DNA of 64,000 nt from Chloroflexota bacterium (GTDB lineage Bacteria; Chloroflexota; Anaerolineae; UBA1429), in contig JAAYDC010000014.1 of NCBI GenBank assembly GCA_012729455.1, positions 1-64,000 on the forward strand, written 5' to 3'. The position numbers were made by a program, and so were the translations under genes. Of this stretch, positions 58,250-64,000 are shown piece after piece. Positions within the stretch are counted from its first letter, which is position 1. Every line of letters starts with the position of its first letter. Below the pieces are notes generated by a model, which was given only the letters and a program-made list of their open reading frames with translations, was not told where the DNA came from and ran no database searches.

Positions 58250-58401
58250 TACCGGGTACACCCGAGATGCTGGAGCGCTTTCGCCAGTCGACGATCTCCA
58301 ACGCCTGCGACGGGGTCAGGCTGGATGAAGCGCATATCACCTGCTTTGCGCTGGAGGATGACGCGCCGGTTGGCGTGATAGGCACCCATCTGCGCGGCTA
58401 G
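58237..58401 (+). pseudogene. 54-codon frame resembling a truncated RraA/HMG-aldolase-type N-terminus
   Basis: MRQIVPGTPEMLERFRQSTI begins like RraA-family proteins (a helix, then S-T-x-S-(D/N)-A-x-D-G), continues SNACDGVRLDEAHITCFALE and stops at 58401 with VGVIGTHLRG. RraA-family members are about 160-230 residues, so most of the fold is missing. It directly follows the sugar transporter, where an aldolase-like catabolic gene would fit. Probably a decayed gene, possibly a deletion fusion. The upstream inverted repeat sequesters its start codon. Confidence 0.4.
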
Positions 58402-58537
58402 ACGCACCCGAAAGAGGCGAAAGCGGTTTACACACCGGATATTATCTGGTATATAGCGGGTATATTATCTGCACCCTGCTTTGGACCCTGTAACGGCACA
58501 CCTGTATCTCGCCGCTGGCAAGCCAGAGGAGATAACC

Positions 58538-59290
58538 ATGCAGGAACCCCGCGAACCCCGCACCATCAGGCTTAAAATCCACTACTGGATTCTGGGCATT
58601 GCTGTCCTCGTTTTGGGCGTCTATCTGCTGCGGCCAGCGCCGGCAAGCACAGCTACCATTGCTGAGTACCCCTATCCTGATCCACAGCTGTTTCTGCCGT
58701 TAGCATTCAAACAGCCGACACCCTGCAACACGTCGTGGCAGGCACTACAGAATCCCAGCTTTGAGACAGGCATGGTTGACTGGGAAACAGTGGCGGGTAT
58801 CCCAGAAAGGGTTTGTGACTTGGCTGCAGAGGGTTCGTGCTCGGTGCTAATGGGCGGCTACAACAATGCCAACGATCGCATCCGCCAGCAGGTGACAGTG
58901 CCGGAATGGGCGGAATCGGCGGCGCTATATGTCGTGTGGGCTATGGCCACTACAGAATCTAGTTTCGGCCCAGTTGATTCGTTTTATCCGCAAGTGAAAC
59001 TGGTTGCTAACGGGGCGACTTTAGGCGGTGGGCCTATCAATAACCTGGACCCGACTGATGGCTGGTATGAATCCAAATTCGTGATACCCAACATCGCCGC
59101 TTACCGCGGACAGGCCGTTTATGTGGACATGTATGTCTGGACCGATGGATTTCTCCCGACCATATGGGCAGTGGATTATGTGCGCCTGAACTTTGCCTGC
59201 GGGGCGGTACCAGCTTCAGGCAATGAAGCGCCGGTCAAGGTCGGGGAACTCGACCCGGCGCTCTTGGAGCAGATAGCTGCGTGCGAGTAG
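58538..59290 (+). CDS. Membrane-anchored hypothetical protein with a beta-sandwich-like domain
   Basis: 250 residues from ATG 58538 with GAGGAGATAACC. One TM helix at 17-37 (IHYWILGIAVLVLGVYLLRP), then an extracytoplasmic domain: CNTSWQALQNPSFETGMVDWETV is a typical opening of a carbohydrate-binding jelly-roll (NPSFETG...W), followed by SVLMGGYNNANDRIRQQVTVPEWAESAALYVVWAMATTES and AVYVDMYVWTDGFLPTIWAVDYVRL. A carbohydrate-binding-module-like fold is likely, without catalytic motifs. Not in a clear operon. The 58402-58537 gap holds no obvious promoter. Confidence 0.65.
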   Translation: MQEPREPRTIRLKIHYWILGIAVLVLGVYLLRPAPASTATIAEYPYPDPQLFLPLAFKQPTPCNTSWQALQNPSFETGMVDWETVAGIPERVCDLAAEGSCSVLMGGYNNANDRIRQQVTVPEWAESAALYVVWAMATTESSFGPVDSFYPQVKLVANGATLGGGPINNLDPTDGWYESKFVIPNIAAYRGQAVYVDMYVWTDGFLPTIWAVDYVRLNFACGAVPASGNEAPVKVGELDPALLEQIAACE

Positions 59291-59490
59291 AAGAGCGGGT
59301 TGAGCGCAAAGCACATGGAAAACAACAATAGAGTGCCGATCCTCAAGTCGCTACGCAAATTCAGTGTTCTAATATAACCTGATTAACGTGGTATTGGTAC
59401 TGATTCTTTGCTTTGCGTTCCTGAATGAAGAGAATGCACACAGTTATTGAAGCGAAGAACCAAGCAGTGGAACACTGTTGGTTTTTATAC

Positions 59491-60579
59491 TCAGGCTTTC
59501 CCCCAGTCATCCGAGGTAGCAAGCATCTTCTTACAAATCGATTCGTGGGTATTTTCAGAATGCACTATCTCGTCGCATCGCATCGAAAATGTTTCAAGCA
59601 CACGCAGTTCAGTGGGTATCATAGCCTCGAATCGAGGATTAATAAATAACACTGGGTTATCAAAACAATAGTCTATCTGATAATAAAAGAGCACGCCAGC
59701 GATTTTACAGTCCCCACACGCGAAAAGACCACGAGCTTTCAAATATACGCAACGTTTCGAGCCATCTCGTTCTTCTATCAATTCGCCATAGAGTTCTCGC
59801 GCTACTTCTCTTTTATCTACTATTCCACCAAGATATACAGCCAGGATAACTGGATACTTTTGTCCACTTACTTGATCATGCTTAGCCTTGAATGCCTTAG
59901 CTATAAGGCCTTCAGGCATGGGCTTTAAGCCTGCGTCACCCCATAAGCCTCCAGGCGATTCTGCGACTCTTATTAGCAGAAGCTCCAACTCACCATTATC
60001 CCCGAATGATTCACAAAATGGTACTTCCATATACTCATTAGCATGATGGAGAGTATCCGCTAGCTTTATCATGGCTTTTTTCAGGTTAGCTTTGCTATCA
60101 TTCGAACCTATAGCTGGTTCTTTTCCTAAAAGTGCTACCCACCCTTTTGGTATACTATCATTAATTATTTTTTGAACTTCTTGAAGTTCCCTTTGAAGTG
60201 TATATGTATCTTTATCACCCTTTGGTGCAACTGCCTCAAAAAGGACAGTTGAGCTAGAGAATTCTGCTTTCACATCAATACGTTTCCCTTTGGCGTTCGC
60301 TAGAGCCTCACATTGGACTTTAGCTCCAAGTATCTGACAAGTTCTTATAGTCAGCAGCTCGAAAAAAAAGGAGTTCCAGTCACTTTCACTCATCGCCTTG
60401 TAGAGTTTTTCTTGATATTGATCAGGTACCTTATTGATATTAGCGTTCAGGAACTGCCGTAACCGGACGCCCTCAGCCGTAGACGAGTAAAGCGCTACAT
60501 CTTTTAGTGAATAGCCAGATCCTCGACAATGCCGTTCAGAGGTTTGGGGTTCTTTGAACCAGATATTATCCGTTCCCAT
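59491..60579 (-). CDS. AT-rich hypothetical protein, possible PD-(D/E)XK-like nuclease fold
   Basis: 362 residues from ATG 60579, GAGGTG in front (GTG 60588 is a less likely start). Base composition is clearly more AT-rich than the rest of the window, with codons like TTA, AAT and ATA that neighbours avoid, which suggests recent transfer. The central segment reads ELLTIRTCQILGAKVQCEAL, GKRIDVKAEFSSSTVLFEAV and APKGDKDTYTLQRELQEVQ. The order D (RID) then E (FEA) on adjacent strands, followed by a helix, is reminiscent of PD-(D/E)XK nuclease-like folds, but the K of the ExK motif is not clear. Near the C-terminus CGDCKIAGVLFYYQIDYC may bind a metal. No neighbours form a defence system. Confidence 0.6.
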   Translation of the reverse strand: MGTDNIWFKEPQTSERHCRGSGYSLKDVALYSSTAEGVRLRQFLNANINKVPDQYQEKLYKAMSESDWNSFFFELLTIRTCQILGAKVQCEALANAKGKRIDVKAEFSSSTVLFEAVAPKGDKDTYTLQRELQEVQKIINDSIPKGWVALLGKEPAIGSNDSKANLKKAMIKLADTLHHANEYMEVPFCESFGDNGELELLLIRVAESPGGLWGDAGLKPMPEGLIAKAFKAKHDQVSGQKYPVILAVYLGGIVDKREVARELYGELIEERDGSKRCVYLKARGLFACGDCKIAGVLFYYQIDYCFDNPVLFINPRFEAMIPTELRVLETFSMRCDEIVHSENTHESICKKMLATSDDWGKA

Positions 60580-60673
60580 CAGTAACACCTCGGATTTAAG
60601 TAATCCTACTTCATATTACTGTTATAATGCAAATATACTAACCTGTATTTTATTTTTAGCTCTAGTACTTTTC

Positions 60674-62002
60674 CTATTTCTCCTCCACCTGCTGAGCCTT
60701 CTGGATCACCGCCACGGCTTCTGACTGGGCCTTTTGCAGCACGGCGGTCGGGTCGTCGCCAGTTTCCATACTGCGCAGGGCATCATAGAGCACTTTGAGC
60801 ACGCCCTGCGGGCCGTAACGTCCATACACGTTCGGCATCATCACCAGGTTCTCAGCCGCCAGGTTTCCGGCATCCGCCATGCGCTCGCCGATCTGTGCGC
60901 GATACCAGGCATCCTGCACCAGGCTGCGGCGCGCCGGGAAGCGGCTGCCGACCGCCTTGGGCTGGTCGGCCAGCCAGCGGATCAGGTCGTGCGCCTCGCG
61001 CTTGTGGAGCGAAGTGGCCGGAATATAGTAGCCATCCACATTGCCCAGCGAGACCTCTTTGGCATCTCTGGGCAAGGGCAGCACCTGCCAGTTAAAATCC
61101 CATTTTTGCATAACACCGCTCGAATCCATGGTCACACCGCGTTTGGAAAACAGGTCGAACCACATCGCGCAAAAGCCCTGCATGGCCGCCACCGGGATGC
61201 CCGCATAGCCAAAATAGATGCCCAGCTTGCCGGCGGTAGGTGAAAACTGGTGCTCGCCAACGAGCGAACTGTAGAACCTGAGCGCCTCCATGGTCGGCTC
61301 GCTATCCAGGAAGGCCTGGGTCGGACGCGAAAAGTCGTCGACGATCGCAGCATCGTGCAGATAGGTGAATATTACCGGGTCGGGCGAGAGGTAGTAGGTG
61401 CCAAAGCCGTACACCACCGGCGGATCACCCCCCGGCTGGCCATCCGGCTGGTTGACGGCGGCGGCCTTTTCCACCAGGTCGTCGATCGTCCAGCCCGCCG
61501 CGGGCGGTTCGATGCCGGCACGCTCAAATATATCGCGGTTGACATAGGTCACGTACATATCCAGGCTGGCCGGCACACCGTATTGCTGTCCATCGACCAC
61601 CAAGCCCTCCCAGACACCGGTGTAATAGTCGTTCAGGAACTTGCCCCAGTCGCCGCTCTCGATGTAGCCGCCCAGCGGTTCAAAGTTGCCCTTGCGGATA
61701 TCTCCCAGCAAGATCTCGGGCGATTCGCGCACCACGTCGAGCGCTCCCTTGCCGATCTCGTCGATCATTGACGGGTAGTTGCTCTCCGTCAGTTCAAAGG
61801 TCTCGATCGTCAGCCCGGGATGGGCGCGCGCGTACTCTTCCAGGAGCGGTTTTAGGTCCACGATATTGGGGTAATAAGCGACTCGCAGCGTGATAGGTCC
61901 GCTGGGGGCGCGCCCGGGCGCACTGCAGCCCAGGATAGCAGCCGCCAGCAGCAGGCACGCCACCAGCCGGGTGATGCGGCGGAGACTCACCTTGCTTTGC
62001 AT
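60674..62002 (-). CDS. Sugar ABC transporter binding lipoprotein (family 1)
   Basis: 442 residues, GGAGGTG before ATG 62002. Signal peptide with lipobox AAAILGC (Cys at 26). Binding-protein body: LRVAYYPNIVDLKPLLEEYARAHPGLTIETFE, YGVPASLDMYVTYVNRDIFERAGIEPPAAGWTIDDLVEKA, YIPATSLHKREAHDLIRWLADQPKAV. It follows the other binding protein gene at 62019 by 16 bases and is its partner in one operon. No permease genes are visible; they may lie outside, but the operon reads away from the right edge. Confidence 0.88.
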   Translation of the reverse strand: MQSKVSLRRITRLVACLLLAAAILGCSAPGRAPSGPITLRVAYYPNIVDLKPLLEEYARAHPGLTIETFELTESNYPSMIDEIGKGALDVVRESPEILLGDIRKGNFEPLGGYIESGDWGKFLNDYYTGVWEGLVVDGQQYGVPASLDMYVTYVNRDIFERAGIEPPAAGWTIDDLVEKAAAVNQPDGQPGGDPPVVYGFGTYYLSPDPVIFTYLHDAAIVDDFSRPTQAFLDSEPTMEALRFYSSLVGEHQFSPTAGKLGIYFGYAGIPVAAMQGFCAMWFDLFSKRGVTMDSSGVMQKWDFNWQVLPLPRDAKEVSLGNVDGYYIPATSLHKREAHDLIRWLADQPKAVGSRFPARRSLVQDAWYRAQIGERMADAGNLAAENLVMMPNVYGRYGPQGVLKVLYDALRSMETGDDPTAVLQKAQSEAVAVIQKAQQVEEK

Positions 62003-62018
62003 CGTTGCACCTCCAGGT

Positions 62019-63653
62019 TCAGAAACTTGGCGGGGGCGGTTGTTTGGGCCAGCGGGTCAGATCCCACGAGCCATCGGCGTGATATTGCACGGCATTGGCG
62101 GCCAGCACCTCGCGAGATTGCAGGGCGAGCTCGCTGTCGGCCGTCGCCAGGAACTGCTCGAGGCTGCGCTCTCCGAGGAGCCACAGGCCCATCTCGCGCT
62201 GAATCACGTCGTAAAAGGTGGTGTGCCCGCCACTGCCCAGCCAATAGATCGGCGGCTGCCAGGCATGCACGCCGGGGGGCGCGTCCAGGCGGTCGCCCAG
62301 GAGCTTGCCCATCTCGGGCGGAATCGCCGCCCCGCGCACAGAGGGAAGCAGCATAGGCACCTCGTTGACCAGGTGGCTATTGTTTTCGGGCGTGGTGGTC
62401 AGCATCAGCCAGTCGATGCATTGCTGCAGGTGGCCGCGTTCGACGGCAGCGATGTTGATGCCCGCCGCGCTCGAGTAGCCGCCGACATCGACGGGCAGCA
62501 TGGCGGGGTCGGGCGCAAAGGGGCTCGAGGCGCGCGTCACGGGCGGCAGCCACATGCCGCCCCACTCAAAGGGCAGCAGGTCATCGGCCGCCAGATCGCG
62601 CACCAGCCAGCAGCCCTCCCACAGCATCGCCAGCTGCTGGTTCATGAATTTGTCCCAGCTGTAGCGCATGATGCTGCGCGTCTCGGCGCCGATCGGCAAA
62701 TAGGGCTTGAAGGCTTTCAGGAGCTCGAAATAGCCACGCATGGGCGCTTCGCTGAAAGGCCGCCAGCCGTTGACCAGCACCTGGTAGACGATCTCTTCCT
62801 GGCTGACGGTGCCGGCCTGGTCGGGCGAGGTCTCGGGGTCGTGGTAGTTGAACAGGTCGAGCTGCTCGGTATAGGGCCAAAAGAACTGATCCGCCAGGAT
62901 GCCCATCAGCCAGCCATCCAGGATCGAATAGGCCATGCTAAAGGGCAGCACATCGAGGGCCTGCAGTTTCTGGCACCACTCGATCAGCGCCTGCCAGTCT
63001 GGCAGAGCGCCCGTACCGGTGGCCTCGACTTCAGCCGGATCGATGCCGGCACGCGCGAGCATGTCGAGGTTGAGGTAGACGCCCGTCACCGTGCGGTCGA
63101 GCGGTACCCCGCCCAGTTTGCCCGGCGTGCCGGCCGTGCCCAGCACCGAGCCGTTAAAGCTGGCGCCCCAGGTAGGGGCTGCGTCGGGAGCAAACGGATT
63201 GGGCATTTTGAGGTATTCGTTGATCGGCACGACCGCCCCCAGCACGCTCAGTCCGTTGAGGTAGGGCAGCGGCACGGTGAGGATATCGGGGCCGGTATCC
63301 AGAAAGGCCTGTGTGGTGATCCACGACTCGAGCGGCATCAAGGGAGGCTGTTCGACAAAGCGCACCTTGGCGGTTGGATACAAATCCACCCACGAGACGG
63401 CGATCTGGGCGAGGGCCTCGCGCGGCACGGTCTCGACCATGCCCCAGGTGCGCGCCGAATTGGGGGTATACTCGCCGGCAAAGACGGTAAAGTCGCAGTA
63501 AAAGCTGGAAGGCTCGGGGCTATCCCCGCCGCTGACGGGCGGGCAGGAATTGATGTTCTGAGGGTCAATGCACGAGGAGGTCACTGCACCCACAGCTGCT
63601 AGCGTAGCAATGCGCAGGAACTGGCGGCGGCTGAGCCGGCGGTTAGCCGTCAT
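62019..63653 (-). CDS. Tat-exported sugar-binding-like lipoprotein
   Basis: 544 residues, GGAGG before ATG 63653. Twin-arginine signal NRRLSRRQFLRIATLAAVGAV with lipobox TSSC (Cys at 28). Family 1 binding-like body (TWGMVETVPREALAQIAVSW, GVPLDRTVTGVYLNLDMLARAGIDPAEVEATG, LPDWQALIEWCQKLQALDVLPFSMAYS, MNQQLAMLWEGCWLV). Coupled to the lipoprotein at 60674. Two distinct binding proteins in one operon suggest either a two-substrate importer or a sensor plus importer arrangement. Confidence 0.85.
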   Translation of the reverse strand: MTANRRLSRRQFLRIATLAAVGAVTSSCIDPQNINSCPPVSGGDSPEPSSFYCDFTVFAGEYTPNSARTWGMVETVPREALAQIAVSWVDLYPTAKVRFVEQPPLMPLESWITTQAFLDTGPDILTVPLPYLNGLSVLGAVVPINEYLKMPNPFAPDAAPTWGASFNGSVLGTAGTPGKLGGVPLDRTVTGVYLNLDMLARAGIDPAEVEATGTGALPDWQALIEWCQKLQALDVLPFSMAYSILDGWLMGILADQFFWPYTEQLDLFNYHDPETSPDQAGTVSQEEIVYQVLVNGWRPFSEAPMRGYFELLKAFKPYLPIGAETRSIMRYSWDKFMNQQLAMLWEGCWLVRDLAADDLLPFEWGGMWLPPVTRASSPFAPDPAMLPVDVGGYSSAAGINIAAVERGHLQQCIDWLMLTTTPENNSHLVNEVPMLLPSVRGAAIPPEMGKLLGDRLDAPPGVHAWQPPIYWLGSGGHTTFYDVIQREMGLWLLGERSLEQFLATADSELALQSREVLAANAVQYHADGSWDLTRWPKQPPPPSF

Positions 63654-63775
63654 GGCATATACCTCCCCAGACTGGACGGGCAGGTCGATATTCCATTATA
63701 CGTCCCTGGCCGCCCTGCTTCAAGGGTTGCTGGCTGGACGGCGGGAACAGGCAAGTTGAAATATCCGGATCAATA

Positions 63776-63788
63776 AATACAGTGTATT
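63776..63788. promoter_or_regulatory. 13-bp perfect palindrome upstream of the binding-protein operon
   Basis: AATACA-G-TGTATT at 63776-63788, in an AT-rich stretch about 125 bases before ATG 63653. Candidate operator for a regulator of the operon on the minus strand. The remaining bases of 63654-63834 show no gene. Confidence 0.35.
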
Positions 63789-63834
63789 CAACAACAAAAA
63801 AAGCGAAATTGAGCTGTTTTACACGGCTCTGTCT

Positions 63835-63999
63835 CTATACACCGAGCATCAGTTGGCGCTCCCGCGTTTCGAATTCGAAACGGTGCAGGTAGCCAAAGAT
63901 ATCCTCCGGCTGCCACAGCATGCCGGCCCACTGGCAGGTTTCGCGAAACAGACGTTCAAGAGCCTCGCATTCAGCCAGAAAAAGCAAAACGGGCATAGC
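63835..63999 (-). CDS. Partial gene cut by the window edge
   Basis: Open from the right edge to TAG 63837-63835. It reads AMPVLLFLAECEALERLFRE, TCQWAGMLWQPEDIFGYLHR, FEFETRERQLMLGV. An ATG at 63996 would fit if the gene starts there, but the frame continues past the edge. Not recognised. The downstream AT-rich sequence with a T run (63807-63800 on the plus strand as A run) may be its terminator. Confidence 0.45.
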   Translation of the reverse strand, partial: AMPVLLFLAECEALERLFRETCQWAGMLWQPEDIFGYLHRFEFETRERQLMLGV

Positions 64000-64000
64000 C

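Noticed and set aside
61890-63602. Long plus-strand open frame opposite the Tat lipoprotein
   Set aside because: Antisense shadow; the minus strand carries a twin-arginine signal, lipobox and GGAGG.
1-64000. Restriction-modification, toxin-antitoxin or CRISPR-Cas systems
   Set aside because: No methyltransferase-nuclease pairs, antitoxin-like small gene pairs or cas genes were seen; the only nuclease-like suspicion is the AT-rich gene at 59.5 kb.

Overview
The window looks like a chromosomal segment of a Chloroflexota bacterium (Anaerolineae or Caldilineae type). This is an inference from gene content, not a database match. The pointers are high GC with strong GGAGG ribosome sites, large GC-rich GT-C membrane proteins with a soluble C-terminal domain, lipoprotein sugar and peptide binding proteins with Thr/Pro/Glu-rich linkers, a bacterial mevalonate operon, and CapA, DUF2085 and DUF4013 membrane or envelope proteins. 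No rRNA, tRNA, CRISPR array or intact insertion sequence was found.

Layout. 1-13.5 kb is surface polysaccharide territory. A broken capsid-like fragment is followed by three tandem GT-C glycosyltransferase-like paralogs on the plus strand (the first frameshifted), then a convergent minus-strand operon (13517 to 7170) with a methyltransferase-like coiled-coil protein, two GT4 enzymes, another GT-C protein and two small proteins. 14.0-18.9 kb (plus) holds a PP2C-like/TM/beta-propeller protein, tsaD, an alkyltransferase-like gene and selA. From 30.9 down to 18.9 kb runs a long, tightly packed minus-strand series: HMG-CoA reductase, HMG-CoA synthase, thiolase, DUF35 protein, a DUF4256 fragment, mevalonate kinase, a GT4, a WecG/TagA-type transferase, and then four genes that I consider the most interesting unit of the window.

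That unit (23807 to 18949) encodes a DUF2207 membrane protein whose last 55 residues are a Cys-His-Ser-Ala repeat with 13 cysteines, a radical SAM/SPASM enzyme with an N-terminal PqqD-like recognition domain translationally coupled to it, a coiled-coil protein, and a small membrane protein with a winged-helix-like part and a zinc ribbon. I infer a system in which a repetitive cytoplasmic Cys tail of a membrane protein is chemically modified by its neighbour.

31-49 kb is a mosaic of membrane proteins, an M24-like protein with degenerate metal sites, a frameshifted hydrolase, a CapA lipoprotein, a zinc-type dehydrogenase diverging from a UroD-family gene, and a glycan uptake and degradation region (family 5 binding protein, DppB/DppC, GH127-like, YhfC fusion, GH4, MBL hydrolase, ArsR). 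50-64 kb holds an FtsX-like permease, a yedE/tusA-like selenium pair behind a structured leader that has both a terminator and a competing antiterminator pairing, a sugar ABC transporter without ATPase, an AT-rich gene of foreign character, and two further sugar binding proteins. Selenium links selA (17.6 kb) with yedE/tusA (53-54 kb). None of the ABC transporters has an ATPase gene in the window.
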